A stretch of DNA of 64,000 bases from Bacillus sp. 1780r2a1 (GTDB taxonomy: Bacteria > Bacillota > Bacilli > Bacillales > Bacillaceae_H). Of the stretch, positions 1-9,266 are shown piece by piece. The notes under the pieces are model-generated. The model made no database searches. It was not told where the DNA came from and worked only from the letters and a program-made list of their open reading frames with translations. Position 1 is the first letter of the stretch, and each line of letters opens with the position of its first letter. Location of the stretch: assembly GCA_024134725.1 (NCBI GenBank), contig CP099863.1, forward strand, positions 1,793,501 to 1,857,500, in the 5' to 3' direction. The translations under genes were made by a program, and so were the position numbers.

Positions 1-47
1 CATCATAGACCATTTGAACCTGTTGGATAATGCCAGCGTAGGGAATG
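1..47 (+). promoter_or_regulatory. TPP riboswitch (THI element), 3' part only
   Basis: The first bases contain the conserved 3' half of the thiamine pyrophosphate aptamer: a TTTGAACCTG block followed by GGATAATGCCAGCGTAGGGA. The 5' half lies before the window. It precedes a terminator hairpin and then thiM-thiE, the usual arrangement for TPP-controlled transcription termination in Bacillus. The identity is secure; the 5' boundary cannot be given. Confidence 0.9.
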
Positions 48-60
48 TAAGTAGATTGTA

Positions 61-95
61 AAAAGCACCTTGCGTTCATGCAGGGTGCTTTTTTT
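61..95 (+). terminator. Terminator of the TPP riboswitch
   Basis: The arm AAAAAGCACCTTGC and its partner GCAGGGTGCTTTTTT form a hairpin with a run of T, directly between the aptamer and the thiM ribosome binding site. It is probably the expression platform that ends transcription when TPP is bound. Confidence 0.85.
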
Positions 96-121
96 ATATC
101 GAAAGGTAGGAGGACGGAAAA

Positions 122-934
122 ATGACAAAGCAAAAAGAAATAGGCCATTTATTATCTCAGGTGAGACAAGAGAAGCCTCTAGTACATAATATGACGAACG
201 TTGTTGTAACAAATTTTACAGCGAACGGTTTACTCGCTTTAGGTGCATCGCCCGTAATGGCTTACGCAAAAGAAGAGGTTGCAGATATGGCAAAAATTGC
301 TGGAGCACTCGTACTTAATATGGGAACGTTAACAAGTGCTGAAGTTGAAGCGATGATAATTGCAGGAAAAGCAGCCAATGAGGCAGACGTTCCGGTTATA
401 TTTGATCCGGTGGGAGCGGGTGCAACGCCGTTTCGCACAGCTAAAGCAAGAGAATTATTGAATAAAGTAAATATATCAGTGATTCGTGGGAATGCTGCTG
501 AAATTGCTAATGTTGTAGGAGAAAGCTGGGCGATAAAAGGTGTAGATGCAGCATCTGAAGAAGGGGATATCCTTACATTAGCTAAAACGGCTGCAAAGCA
601 GTTGGAAACAATTGTTGTTGTAACGGGTGTACAAGATGTGGTTAGTAATGGAGACTCAGCTTATATTATCACAAATGGGCATTCAATGCTTGCAAACGTA
701 ACAGGAACAGGTTGTTTATTAACATCCGTTATTGGTGCTTTTGTTGCAGTTGAAAAGAAAAGAATAGTTGAAGCGGTTATTGAAGCATTATGTGCATATG
801 AAGTTGCAGCTGAACTTGCAGCTGATAAAGCAGCAGGTGAAGGGCCAGGAAGTTTTCAGGCAGCTTTTTTAGATGCCTTATATCATGTTCAGCCAGAGCA
901 AGTAAAACAAGGGGCACGAATTGAACAGCAGTAG
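122..934 (+). CDS. thiM: Hydroxyethylthiazole kinase ThiM
   Basis: ThiM phosphorylates 4-methyl-5-(2-hydroxyethyl)thiazole with ATP in thiamine salvage (cytoplasm). The 270-residue length fits the family. The N-terminal region [20 protein letters not shown] and the ribokinase-like site around residues 192-205 (VTGTGC, catalytic-type Cys near 198) are typical. The ATG start follows an AGGAGG-type site. thiE follows 17 bases after the stop, so the two form an operon under the TPP riboswitch. No other thiamine genes lie in the window. Confidence 0.95.
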   Translation: MTKQKEIGHLLSQVRQEKPLVHNMTNVVVTNFTANGLLALGASPVMAYAKEEVADMAKIAGALVLNMGTLTSAEVEAMIIAGKAANEADVPVIFDPVGAGATPFRTAKARELLNKVNISVIRGNAAEIANVVGESWAIKGVDAASEEGDILTLAKTAAKQLETIVVVTGVQDVVSNGDSAYIITNGHSMLANVTGTGCLLTSVIGAFVAVEKKRIVEAVIEALCAYEVAAELAADKAAGEGPGSFQAAFLDALYHVQPEQVKQGARIEQQ

Positions 935-951
935 AAGGGAGCTAACAAAAG

Positions 952-1584
952 GTGAATATTAAAGATTGTTTAAAGGTTTATTTTATTATGGGGAGTAATA
1001 ATTGTAAGGAAGATCCTAGAGTTGTATTAAGGGAAGCGATTGCTGGTGGGATTACCATGTTTCAGTTTCGTGAAAAAGGAGACGGAGCTCTGCAAGGGAA
1101 AGAAAAGTATCAGCTTGCTTATGATCTTCAGCAAATCTGTAAACAGCATGAGATACCTTTTATTGTAAACGATGATGTTGATTTAGCAATTAAATTAGAG
1201 GCTGATGGTATTCATATTGGTCAAGAGGATGAAAAGGCATATATTGTGAAAGAAAAAGCTCCTCATCAACTAATTGGTGTATCAGTTCATTCGATTGAAG
1301 AACTACAGCAGGCAATTAAAGATAAAGCGGATTATGTGGGAATGGGGCCTGTCTTTCCAACCACTACAAAAACAGATACAAAAGCTGTTCAAGGCACAAA
1401 CTTAATTCAGCAAGCTCGTCAAGAGAAGATTGATTTCCCCATTGTAGGAATTGGGGGTATAACAGCCGAAAATGCTCCGAAAGTCATTCAAGCTGGTGCT
1501 GACGGAGTATCTATTATTACAGCGATTAGCTTAGCAAGTTCACCTAAGAAAGCGGCAGAACAGTTGCTTCGAGCGATACAATAA
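952..1584 (+). CDS. thiE: Thiamine-phosphate synthase ThiE
   Basis: ThiE joins HMP-pyrophosphate to thiazole phosphate to give thiamine phosphate. This 210-residue TIM-barrel protein shows FQFREKG near residue 34, the Mg2+/diphosphate region IVNDDVDLA near 73, and [11 protein letters not shown] near 128. The start is GTG at 952, preceded by AAGGGAG just after the thiM stop. It works on the ThiM product, and both are salvage steps controlled by the upstream TPP element. A terminator follows at once. Confidence 0.95.
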   Translation: MNIKDCLKVYFIMGSNNCKEDPRVVLREAIAGGITMFQFREKGDGALQGKEKYQLAYDLQQICKQHEIPFIVNDDVDLAIKLEADGIHIGQEDEKAYIVKEKAPHQLIGVSVHSIEELQQAIKDKADYVGMGPVFPTTTKTDTKAVQGTNLIQQARQEKIDFPIVGIGGITAENAPKVIQAGADGVSIITAISLASSPKKAAEQLLRAIQ

Positions 1585-1586
1585 AA

Positions 1587-1610
1587 AAATGCCTCCCACA
1601 GGAGGCATTT
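1587..1610 (+). terminator. Terminator after thiME
   Basis: The perfect stem AAATGCCTCC/GGAGGCATTT with a four-base loop is flanked by A and T runs. It can serve thiME and also the convergent gene that ends at 1621. Confidence 0.85.
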
Positions 1611-1620
1611 TCTATCTAGA

Positions 1621-2049
1621 CTATAAGCTTATAGAAATTGGTGTATCTTTTCCTTCATTCATCAATTTGATATGAGCAGGCGTAATTTCAAGTAAAACGT
1701 AGTTAGGGTCATCAGGTCCATTAAACCACTTTGACATATGGTCATTCCAAAAGCGGTTCTTTAGCTCTTGACTATCATTAATTTTAGCAATCCCAGATAC
1801 TTCTACATAATTGTCTCCGTATCCTTCGCCGCTATAGCCAAGCAAAATATGCACGTTGCCGTTTTCCTCAATTTCATCAGCTTTATGCGTAGCTATGCTT
1901 GTCGGGGTGTACAAGGTAATGTCACCATCTTTTTTGAAAAACGTCATGTAGCGAGAATTAGGCTTTTGATTCACAACGGTTGCTAATGTGCCCACTCGAT
2001 TTTCATCTAGTAAGTTCGATAACTTGTCTATCATTTCTTGCTTATTCAT
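1621..2049 (-). CDS. Pyridoxamine 5'-phosphate oxidase-like general stress protein (YdaG type)
   Basis: This 142-residue protein has the split-barrel flavin-binding fold of the general stress protein 26 (YdaG) group: a short helical N-terminus (DKLSNLLDEN), the strand GTLATV, SRYMTFFKKDGDITLYTPT, and VEVSGIAKI. The family binds FMN or a related flavin, and the substrate is unknown. A good SigB-type promoter lies upstream (2088-2113), matching the general stress control of B. subtilis ydaG. Family confidence is high; specific activity is unknown. Confidence 0.85.
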   Translation of the reverse strand: MNKQEMIDKLSNLLDENRVGTLATVVNQKPNSRYMTFFKKDGDITLYTPTSIATHKADEIEENGNVHILLGYSGEGYGDNYVEVSGIAKINDSQELKNRFWNDHMSKWFNGPDDPNYVLLEITPAHIKLMNEGKDTPISISL

Positions 2050-2087
2050 TTGAATCAGCTCCTTAAGTTTATCGTCTTACTTAAGGT

Positions 2088-2113
2088 ATACCACCGCTCA
2101 AAAAAACCTAAAC
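2088..2113 (-). promoter_or_regulatory. SigB-type promoter for the YdaG-like gene
   Basis: On the minus strand GTTTAG, a 14-base spacer and TGGTAT match the SigB pattern GTTTAA-N12-15-GGGTAT. It ends about 40 bases before the start codon. This is an inference from the motif. Confidence 0.6.
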
Positions 2114-2311
2114 ATTGGAGTAAGAATATTAACCTTTCCACTAGTTGGGCATAATCTAGCCGATTTTAGACAGTTAAACAAGGTTAGAATTGCAATTTAA
2201 CTATAAGCAATTTGTTTCTTTTTTATCAACGAATAACAAATCGTTATAAGAACAAAATAGTCTGTATATGGATTTAGCAGGGGGAATAGATACATCAAAG
2301 GAGAATTAAAA

Positions 2312-2806
2312 ATGATAGCAAGATTATATAACTTAGCACTGTTAGTACTGCCATGGTTAACGCTATTTAAAACAGATAAACAAACCTTCAAAAGATATTT
2401 ACCGGTTATTACGTTTAGTTCATTAGCCATTTCCTTACTAAGTGAGCTTGCCAAAAGTTTTAAATGGTGGAGAGTACGAAAGCCACTTGTACCTAGACTT
2501 TCTAGTGATATTTCATTTGTATTTGGAGGATTTTTCATTGCGAACTTTTGGGTGTTTAGATTAACCTACGGAAAGTTTATTCCTTATATGTTGCTGAATG
2601 CTGTATTTGACTACATGTTTGCATACCCACTTACGACACTTGGTGAAAAGCTTCGCGTATATAAAATGGGCACGCTCTCCCGTTTTAATCTTTTTCTAAT
2701 GTGTATGGGAATGGCAGTAGTCAACTATCTCTATCAAATGTTTATAGATGATGCTTTAGAGCCAAAAAAGAATTCATCTAAAGAATCACTGAACCAGCAC
2801 AATTGA
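2312..2806 (+). CDS. Small multi-spanning membrane protein, function unknown
   Basis: This 164-residue protein has about four membrane segments, near residues 5-20, 28-46, 68-100 and 125-145, with a charged C-terminal tail. AAAGGAG stands at good distance before the ATG. The long aromatic segment around residues 70-100 (SDISFVFGGFFIANFWVFRLTYGKF in part) may help in matching it to homologues. I do not recognise the family. The minus-strand open frame over this region has no ribosome binding site and is a shadow. Confidence 0.75.
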   Translation: MIARLYNLALLVLPWLTLFKTDKQTFKRYLPVITFSSLAISLLSELAKSFKWWRVRKPLVPRLSSDISFVFGGFFIANFWVFRLTYGKFIPYMLLNAVFDYMFAYPLTTLGEKLRVYKMGTLSRFNLFLMCMGMAVVNYLYQMFIDDALEPKKNSSKESLNQHN

Positions 2807-2894
2807 GTTTAAAAGTATTTTCTTGATTGAGGGAAAATACAGCGGCAGTGAAAATACTTATTTTACGTGTCTAATAAGTTTATATGGCGTCGAC

Positions 2895-2934
2895 AAAAAA
2901 GAGTAGAAAACCGTAATGATTTACTACTCTTTTG
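2895..2934. terminator. Hairpin terminator
   Basis: The arms AAAAGAGTAG and CTACTCTTTT form a stem-loop between the membrane-protein gene and the 6S RNA locus. It could end the plus-strand transcript. Confidence 0.6.
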
Positions 2935-3011
2935 TTCGTTTTTATGTTTTTAGGCTTTACTACGAATTTTTGAATAGACAATAATATCATTATGTAAACT
3001 ATAGTGAAGTA

Positions 3012-3184
3012 AAAAGCCCGCACTGCCGTAACCCGAAGTGTCTTAAATACCCAGATCAACTAGGTGGGTGTTCGCACAATCGGTTTTAGCGTCCCAAAAA
3101 GGGCATGCTATCCGCAACTGAATTTTGAACTCCCTTTTAACACTCAAAGGTTTAAGACAACATGAGTATACGCACAGCGCAGGT
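3012..3184 (-). ncRNA. ssrS: 6S RNA (BsrA/SsrS type)
   Basis: The minus strand reads as a Bacillus 6S RNA. Near the middle are GCATGCCC, GGGACGCTAAAAC, GCGAACACCCACC and CTTCGGGTTACGGCAG, in the same order as the matching blocks of E. coli 6S RNA. The ends pair: CCTGCGCTGT near 3183 with the GCAGTGCGGG near 3015, giving the closing stem, followed by TTTTT. A TATACC box lies just upstream on the minus strand. 6S RNA binds the housekeeping RNA polymerase holoenzyme and mimics open promoter DNA. The ends are estimates. There is no coding signal here; the short open frame across it is a shadow. Confidence 0.75.
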
Positions 3185-3298
3185 ATGTAGGTATACCTTG
3201 GTAAAAGGTATACATGGTGTGTGTTAGGAATTTTACACAATCGCAATCATGTGTACAAGAGATGATTATAAAGCAATATCTGTAGAAATGCAACATAA

Positions 3299-3922
3299 TT
3301 ATTTAATGCTAAAAAATGTATTTAAAGGTGTATTGCTTTTTTCGTTATTTATCGTTAAAAGTAAAATGAGGGGCCCTAAGATAGGCAGGACACATACGAA
3401 TCGGTAACGATGACCTTTAAAAAGAATATAGGTTAACCAAGTAAGGGCAAAGAAATCAATCGTCATCACGCTAACTAGTTGAGAACGCTTGAAAGCTTCT
3501 ATATAGCCTGAAAATGAGCCTGTTGTAAAGCCATACAAATAAAGAACAAGAGTCATGGTCAACAAAAACAGTAAGAAAGTGCGTGAAGTTAACCATTTAT
3601 TTAGAGAGCTAAACCCGCGATTCATAGTTGATTTTTCGCCCTTTAGTGCAAAGTAAGGTAAAAGTGCGAAAGCTCCTAATCCAAAGGAGAGCAGTGAAAA
3701 AGGCCAGCCTGGAAGTTTAAACGAATCGTTTGGCATAATTAGTGATGCAAATAAAAGAGGGAATAGTCCTAAACATGAAAAAATCATAACGACGAGTGGC
3801 TCCACCGTTGTGAACTGCCCAGAGATTAGCTTTATCATGATGAGGTCGTTTTTTCCTTTACTGCCGGGTGCTAATAGCCATGCATAAATAATAAGGAAAG
3901 TCCACATAGATAAATACTTCAA
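3299..3922 (-). CDS. Membrane protein, function unknown
   Basis: This 207-residue protein has about six hydrophobic segments. The best start is the TTG at 3922 (LKYLSMWTFLII), because AAAAGGAGTG stands eight bases before it; the longer frame lacks such a site. A Lys/Asn-rich loop follows the first segment (APGSKGKN) and the tail is basic and polar. Nothing catalytic is visible. It lies next to the sigma/anti-sigma pair but has its own ribosome binding site and no overlap, so a link with them is only possible. Confidence 0.7.
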   Translation of the reverse strand: MKYLSMWTFLIIYAWLLAPGSKGKNDLIMIKLISGQFTTVEPLVVMIFSCLGLFPLLFASLIMPNDSFKLPGWPFSLLSFGLGAFALLPYFALKGEKSTMNRGFSSLNKWLTSRTFLLFLLTMTLVLYLYGFTTGSFSGYIEAFKRSQLVSVMTIDFFALTWLTYILFKGHRYRFVCVLPILGPLILLLTINNEKSNTPLNTFFSIK

Positions 3923-3992
3923 AATTCTCACTCCTTTTCGTTTTATCATAGCATGTAAAAAGAAAAGCACGAAAACGTAATGTTCTCATGCT

Positions 3993-5153
3993 TTAATGCA
4001 AGGTACCTTGAGTGGGACGAGTAAACCAGTTCCATAATTCTACTTCTCCTAAAGAAGAATAGGTGATCGACGGTTCGTTCTTTAGTTTTAGCAGTTCTTT
4101 TGTTGGTCCTGTTAAGACAATGCCATATATTCTAACACCGTTCTTTTTTACAAATTTGTATCGATTCATTAACTGAAGATCATCTGGATTCATCCATCTA
4201 ATTTGTTGAACCGTCCGCTCGTTATCAGCAAGCACCTTTAGCATCTGTACGACGCGTTCTTCATCTGTAAAGGTTTCTTTTTCTTCATAATACGGTAACT
4301 CTAGCATTGATGGGAATCCAAAAGAAGAGGTTAAATCTACAAGTGGATTGCTTGTATCGCTTCCTTTTGTTTCATAACCAGTGTCTAAGGCATACCAGAC
4401 GGGTGAGATGTCGCTAGAAAGTGTAGAGCTAAGTTTTTCTTCAATTTCTTCCATGGTATAGGCTTGATCAAAAGAAAGCGCAACTTCACTAACTGTGCCT
4501 TCTGGAAGTTGATCAAGTGCTCCCCATGTCTCATTTGACCAATCTTGATAGAAAGAAGGATCTTTTTCTTGTTTTACTCGCTCTGGATAAGCAAACGATA
4601 ACTTCATATTATAATGATCGTTTAAAAAGTTTTTGTCGACGTTTGTAACTCGTTCAAATAGGTGGTGAAACGTATATTGTCCGACACTCTTTTGTTCATG
4701 GCCAACTTCTTTATACAGCGTGTATTCGTTTTGTAAGCGGAAAAAAGGCTTTGCTTCGGTTTTTGAGTTTTGGACGTATACGTTTGGTAAAGCAGATTCG
4801 ATTGCTGCTTTATCAACGGTTCGTAAATATTCACTTTTATGAGTGAAAGAATAATAAATAACTGATAAAAAGCTGCCTCCTAACCAGAGTAAGGTAATAG
4901 CACTTAGCACAGTCAATACATTAGTAAAGCGTTGCCTCCATTTCGCTCTTATCATTGAGCGTTTTGCTTTTTCGTGATCAAACGTAGAGGAAGCAGTGAC
5001 TGGCTGTATTTCTTCTTCATCAAGCAGATTTTGAAGATAATTCATACATTCATCACACTCTTCAGTATGACGTTCGAGCTCTTCTATTTCTGCATCTGTC
5101 AAAGTTCCGTCTTTGTATTTTTTCCATTGGTGCTGCATGTTTTGACAGCTCAT
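3993..5153 (-). CDS. Zinc-finger anti-sigma factor with sigma-regulator C-terminal domain
   Basis: This is the likely membrane anti-sigma factor for the ECF sigma factor encoded just upstream. Residues 29-36 carry the zinc anti-sigma motif HxxxCxxC (H29, C33, C36). One membrane segment lies near residues 77-103. The rest is an extracytoplasmic domain like the Sigma_reg_C family, ending in a conserved GVRIYGIVLTGPTKELL stretch. Its start overlaps the sigma gene stop by four bases, so translation is coupled. The inducing signal is unknown. At 386 residues it is larger than RsiW-type factors. Confidence 0.85.
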   Translation of the reverse strand: MSCQNMQHQWKKYKDGTLTDAEIEELERHTEECDECMNYLQNLLDEEEIQPVTASSTFDHEKAKRSMIRAKWRQRFTNVLTVLSAITLLWLGGSFLSVIYYSFTHKSEYLRTVDKAAIESALPNVYVQNSKTEAKPFFRLQNEYTLYKEVGHEQKSVGQYTFHHLFERVTNVDKNFLNDHYNMKLSFAYPERVKQEKDPSFYQDWSNETWGALDQLPEGTVSEVALSFDQAYTMEEIEEKLSSTLSSDISPVWYALDTGYETKGSDTSNPLVDLTSSFGFPSMLELPYYEEKETFTDEERVVQMLKVLADNERTVQQIRWMNPDDLQLMNRYKFVKKNGVRIYGIVLTGPTKELLKLKNEPSITYSSLGEVELWNWFTRPTQGTLH

Positions 5154-5644
5154 ACGTTCTCTTCCTTTCTTTTCTTTAATTGCTGACGTCCTCTATAAAG
5201 ATCCATTTTCACTTTTGCTAGAGTAAAGCCAGTCATCTCAGCAATTTCTTCATATGTAAAACCGTGATAATCACGAAGTAGTACAATGTTTCTTTTGGGC
5301 TCTGGAAGAGTGGATACTTCTAAAAGCCACGTATTAATTTCGTCTTGTATAAACACTTTATCTTCAGCGCTTGGCTGTGGTGAAAAATGCCATTCCTCCA
5401 GTTCAACAGTTGGCCGCTTTTTTTCTTTTCGATACCAATCAATAAATGCGTGATAAGCAATTTTGAACAACCAAGGTTTTACTTCTTCACCGCTATATGT
5501 TTCTAAATGTAGTAATACGCGATAAAACGTTTCTTGCATAAGGTCTTCTGCAGCTTCTTTCCGCCGCGTAAGAGAGAGAAGATAGCGGAAAAGGTCGTGC
5601 ATATGCTGTTCATAAATTTCTTCGAAATGATGCTTAGGTGCCAT
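5150..5644 (-). CDS. ECF-family RNA polymerase sigma factor
   Basis: This 164-residue group 4 sigma factor has region 2 at about residues 8-72 (LFRYLLSL, AEDLMQETFYRVL, WLFKIAYHAFIDWYRKEK) and region 4 at about 105-158 (LPEPKRNIVLLRDYHGFTYEEIAEMTG). It overlaps the anti-sigma gene by four bases. The upstream DNA holds an ECF-type promoter (5665-5692), so it probably activates its own operon. It resembles SigM/YlaC-type factors in general; I cannot assign it to one of them. Confidence 0.9.
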   Translation of the reverse strand: MAPKHHFEEIYEQHMHDLFRYLLSLTRRKEAAEDLMQETFYRVLLHLETYSGEEVKPWLFKIAYHAFIDWYRKEKKRPTVELEEWHFSPQPSAEDKVFIQDEINTWLLEVSTLPEPKRNIVLLRDYHGFTYEEIAEMTGFTLAKVKMDLYRGRQQLKKRKEENV

Positions 5645-5664
5645 TTTCTCCCCCTTTCCTTTAA

Positions 5665-5692
5665 CTAACGGAAATGTTCGTCAAAAGTTTCT
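5665..5692 (-). promoter_or_regulatory. ECF-type autoregulatory promoter
   Basis: On the minus strand AGAAAC, a 16-base spacer and CGTTAG match the ECF pattern (AAC in the -35, CGT in the -10). The operon start codon follows about 20 bases downstream. Self-activation is inferred. Confidence 0.55.
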
Positions 5693-5958
5693 AATTATAA
5701 TATAGGAAAATATAACTGTTTTCTAAGCGTATAAAACATAAATGTTAGCATACCATATAGAAGAGAAAATGCGATGAAATTCGACAAAATTCCGTGGTAA
5801 ATGTCATTTTTTTTAAAAACTAAGGTTTAATTGGTGTTCGGAATGGCAAGAAAATGGTATGATAAGACTCAGAAGGTATACATTGTCATATTGATGGCGT
5901 ACATAGCATTTTAAAAATGACGCTCGTTGAAACTTCTCTCATAAAATTTTATTTAAAC
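5693..5958. other. Intergenic region without a gene
   Basis: Together with the promoters on either side this makes a gap of about 430 bases between the sigma gene and the DUF2187 gene. It is AT-rich. No open frame with a ribosome binding site and no structured RNA signature were seen. Confidence 0.5.
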
Positions 5959-5984
5959 GTTTGAAATAAAGTAGTTTCGGGAAA
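5959..5984 (+). promoter_or_regulatory. Possible SigB-type promoter
   Basis: GTTTGA, 14 bases, GGGAAA fits the SigB pattern on the plus strand, about 90 bases before the DUF2187 gene. Motif only. Confidence 0.4.
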
Positions 5985-6073
5985 AGTCACAAGATAGCTC
6001 AAACGAGTGGTGAAAATCAAGCTTTGTAGAGAAAAGATGTATATAGTTAATAAAATACAAAGGTGGGATCATC

Positions 6074-6301
6074 ATGGATGTAGAAAATACACAAGGAACA
6101 GAAGAGCAAGCACCAAAAGTAAAAGCAGCAAAAGTCGGTGACACAATTCAGCCCAAAAAAGGTGATTTTAAAGGCTATAAAGGTATTGTCATGGTGGTTC
6201 GTGATAACTCCGTCATCGTAGATTTTGGAAAAGACGCTGAAACGGGCGAATCAATGAAAACAGTCGTTAATCACAAAAACTATAAAATTGTGAAAAAGTA
6301 G
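6074..6301 (+). CDS. DUF2187 family protein (YkvS-like)
   Basis: This small 75-residue protein has an acidic N-terminal tail (residues 1-22), then a KOW-like beta domain: VGDTIQPKKGDFKGYKGIV and VIVDFGKDAETGE. This is the DUF2187 pattern seen in Bacillus YkvS. Function is unknown; the fold suggests nucleic acid or protein binding. AGGTGGG precedes the ATG. The stop codon lies inside a terminator hairpin. Confidence 0.85.
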   Translation: MDVENTQGTEEQAPKVKAAKVGDTIQPKKGDFKGYKGIVMVVRDNSVIVDFGKDAETGESMKTVVNHKNYKIVKK

Positions 6302-6318
6302 GTATCTACCTACTTTTT
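6293..6318 (+). terminator. Terminator after DUF2187 gene
   Basis: AAAAAGTAGGTA and TACCTACTTTTT form a near-perfect stem with a T run. The stop codon is inside the left arm. Confidence 0.85.
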
Positions 6319-6397
6319 TTCATGACGTAAAACCTTTGAGAACCCAAGTGAAATCTTGTAGAATGAAGAAAGCAAACCGAGAGAAAGGATATGAATT

Positions 6398-7285
6398 ATG
6401 GCAATTGAATTAACAGATTTAGCATTACCAAGTGAGGTACTTACTCGCATTCAAGAAAGAAAACAAAAATTAACAACAGAAGATGAATTTTTAATTGGAA
6501 AAGGCGGCTATACTGCAGAAGAAGCTGATATTTTAGAAGATGCTCTTATTGCTCTAGCTCTTGGAAAGAACGTCCTTTTAAAAGGCCCGACAGGCTCTGG
6601 TAAAACAAAGCTTGCAGAAACATTATCTTATTTGTTTTCACAACCAATGCACAGCATTAACTGTTCAGTGGATTTAGATGCTGAAGCGTTATTAGGTTTT
6701 AAAACAATCGCTGAGAAAAATGGAAAGCAAGGGATTGAATTTGTTTCTGGACCAGTTATCAACGCGATGAAGAAAGGGCAGCTTCTTTATATAGACGAAA
6801 TTAATATGGCAAAGCCTGAGACATTACCAATTTTAAATGGTGTTCTTGACTACCGTAAAATGATTACAAATCCATTTACAGGTGAAGTTGTAAAAGGAAA
6901 AGAAACCTTTGGTGTTATAGCGGCCATTAATGAAGGCTATGTTGGAACAGTTCCATTAAACGAAGCATTAAAGAATCGATTTGTTGTTATCGATGTACCA
7001 TATATTCAAGGAGAAAGCTTACGACAAGTATTAAAAACACAATCACAGCTTCAAGATGAAAAGTTAATTAACCAATTTGTACAGCTTTCAGGAGATTTAA
7101 TTACGCAGGTTAGCAACGGTCATATTTCAGAAGAAGCAGCATCGATTCGTGCACTATTAGATACGTGCGATTTAGCGTTATACATGCCTCCACTGCGTGC
7201 TATTAAGAGAGGAATTATTGAAAAGTTAGAAGATGAAAGGGAAAAGGCAGCCATTCAAAACATTGCAGAAACGTTATTTGAATAA
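6398..7285 (+). CDS. MoxR/NorQ-type AAA+ ATPase (YojN-like)
   Basis: This 295-residue AAA+ ATPase has Walker A GPTGSGKT at residues 63-70, Walker B LLYIDEIN near 127-134, sensor region VIAAINEG, and the arginine finger NRFVVID. MoxR-type ATPases act as chaperones with VWA-domain partners to insert metals or cofactors. The VWA partner follows 11 bases downstream, the same order as B. subtilis yojN-yojO and the norQ-norD pairs. No nitric oxide reductase gene is in the window, so the target is unknown. Confidence 0.88.
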   Translation: MAIELTDLALPSEVLTRIQERKQKLTTEDEFLIGKGGYTAEEADILEDALIALALGKNVLLKGPTGSGKTKLAETLSYLFSQPMHSINCSVDLDAEALLGFKTIAEKNGKQGIEFVSGPVINAMKKGQLLYIDEINMAKPETLPILNGVLDYRKMITNPFTGEVVKGKETFGVIAAINEGYVGTVPLNEALKNRFVVIDVPYIQGESLRQVLKTQSQLQDEKLINQFVQLSGDLITQVSNGHISEEAASIRALLDTCDLALYMPPLRAIKRGIIEKLEDEREKAAIQNIAETLFE

Positions 7286-7296
7286 GAGGTGGCGCT

Positions 7297-9213
7297 ATGA
7301 GATTTATTAAGTTTAACGATAAAAACGTTGATTCATTTTTATATATGGAGCTTGCGGATTTAACCAAAACATTGACAAAAAACGATGATATTGAAGTGGA
7401 GTATCGAGTTTCGTCTTACTATGATCCGCTGCAGCAAATTATCTATTTAAGTCACTTCTGGGATAATCGACCTGATAGTGATAAAGTGTATGGCCTGAAG
7501 AGCGACGTGTTTTTAAGAGCGGTTGGAAGCTATTACCACTGTGATTTCCAAGAGGTAAACGCGTATCTGAAAAAAGTGAAGCGTTCATCTGTATCAAGCC
7601 TCGCAAAGCAGTTGTTTATGCTCTTTGAAGATTTGCGTTTGGAAGATTTATGTACGAAAGAAAGACCTGGTACGAAAAAAGCTTTCGCTACACGTAGAAA
7701 TGTGTACCGCAAGTATTTTGCTACTCAGATCAATGCAAACTTAACTAAAAGCGTTCATACTGATGCGCTCTTTAACGGTATCTACCTTTTATTAACAGCG
7801 GAAAACCCGTTTGAAGAAATTCCGTTTATTACAAATGAAGTTGATATGGCAATGCCGTTTATTCGAAGCCAGCTAGTAAAGGTGTATGAAGCGAAAACCA
7901 CTAAAGATATTTCACGTATTTGCTTAGAGCTTGTCGATTTGTTTGATGATATTTTGGAAAAAGACATGCTTAATACGTATTTCTTTTTGGCAGAACTTGA
8001 TTATGAAGAGCTGGAGACAGGCCTAACATTTGATGATTTGAAGCGTGAATCGAAACTTGCAAACGATGATATTTTGGAGCATGAACAAGATGGCGATGAA
8101 GATATTCATGAAGAGAAAATGGAAATGTGGCATCGTGAAACAAGTAAAGCAACGCAAAGTTTTTTACAATTCGATATGGATCAAGGTTCTAAAACAGATA
8201 TGCTAGGTGATGGCGTCCGTGAAGGAGATGATGGCGATCAAGCGCTTGGTATTGTTCAAGGTGCCTCACAAAAAACGTCAAGAAACGATTATTCACAAAT
8301 GGAAGCGATGGACCAAACGCATCCAGAAAAAGACGGAGCAGCTGACTATGAGTATGGAAAAGATAATAAGTACGCATTTCCAGTGTTCTTAGATCCAACC
8401 ATTCCCACAGACGAAGAAGCTGCTTTGTATGGTGAAAATAAGCAACTTATTTCATCTTTTCAAAAAAAGCTCAAGCAAATGATTGAGAAGACGTTAGAGC
8501 ACAAAAAAACGTTACCGAGAAGTGAACTTCAATTTGGTCGTTTAAATAAGAGGTTGTTAAAGTTATGGACAGACGATAACCCACGCTTATTCTATAAAAA
8601 AGACCAAGAATCTCCGCAGATTGACGCGGTTTTCTCTTTACTTGTTGATTGCTCAGCATCAATGTATGACAAAATGGATGAAACAAAGCTTGGCATTATC
8701 TTATTCCATGAAGCGCTAAAATCAGTGAGAGTTCCACATCAAATTGTTGGCTTTTGGGAAGATACGAATGATGCAACTGAAACAAGTCAGCCTAACTATT
8801 TAAAGACAGTGATGGACTTCCAATCATCACTCAAACCTAAAAGCGGTCCTGAGATTATGCAGCTGGAGCCAGAGGAAGATAACCGTGACGGATTTGCTAT
8901 TCGCCACATGACAAGACGCTTGTTAAAGAGAACGGAAAAACAAAAGTTTCTTCTGGTGTTTTCTGATGGAGAGCCTGCAGCAATGGGATATGAACAAAAT
9001 GGTATTGTTGATACGCATGAAGCAGTACTTGAAGCAAGAAAACATGGAATGGAAGTAATTAATGTTTTCTTGTCAAACGGGGAAATTGATGAGGGACAGC
9101 GAAAAACAATTCAAAATATGTATGGAAAATATAGCATATTAGTCCCAGACATCAAAGAATTACCGGATGTGTTATTTCCACTTTTAAAAAAGTTACTTCA
9201 TAAAAGTATTTAA
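7297..9213 (+). CDS. VWA-domain protein, partner of MoxR ATPase (YojO/NorD-like)
   Basis: This 638-residue cytosolic protein has a C-terminal von Willebrand A domain from about residue 445. The metal-ion site DCSAS starts at residue 451, and a conserved Asp follows in VFSDGEP. The middle (about 255-350) is acidic and low in complexity. N-terminal motifs such as YLSHFWDNRP are typical of the YojO group. It forms an operon with the preceding ATPase and probably acts as its substrate adaptor. No signal peptide is seen. Confidence 0.88.
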   Translation: MRFIKFNDKNVDSFLYMELADLTKTLTKNDDIEVEYRVSSYYDPLQQIIYLSHFWDNRPDSDKVYGLKSDVFLRAVGSYYHCDFQEVNAYLKKVKRSSVSSLAKQLFMLFEDLRLEDLCTKERPGTKKAFATRRNVYRKYFATQINANLTKSVHTDALFNGIYLLLTAENPFEEIPFITNEVDMAMPFIRSQLVKVYEAKTTKDISRICLELVDLFDDILEKDMLNTYFFLAELDYEELETGLTFDDLKRESKLANDDILEHEQDGDEDIHEEKMEMWHRETSKATQSFLQFDMDQGSKTDMLGDGVREGDDGDQALGIVQGASQKTSRNDYSQMEAMDQTHPEKDGAADYEYGKDNKYAFPVFLDPTIPTDEEAALYGENKQLISSFQKKLKQMIEKTLEHKKTLPRSELQFGRLNKRLLKLWTDDNPRLFYKKDQESPQIDAVFSLLVDCSASMYDKMDETKLGIILFHEALKSVRVPHQIVGFWEDTNDATETSQPNYLKTVMDFQSSLKPKSGPEIMQLEPEEDNRDGFAIRHMTRRLLKRTEKQKFLLVFSDGEPAAMGYEQNGIVDTHEAVLEARKHGMEVINVFLSNGEIDEGQRKTIQNMYGKYSILVPDIKELPDVLFPLLKKLLHKSI

Positions 9214-9266
9214 GAATATTGACAGAAATACAGATTATCGACTAATATAAGCTTATAAATGAAAAA

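Noticed and set aside
2197-2538. A 113-codon minus-strand frame opposite the membrane-protein gene.
   Set aside because: No ribosome binding site; the plus-strand frame has one and encodes clear membrane helices.
3043-3246. A 67-codon minus-strand frame.
   Set aside because: It overlies the 6S RNA gene, whose conserved blocks explain the sequence.
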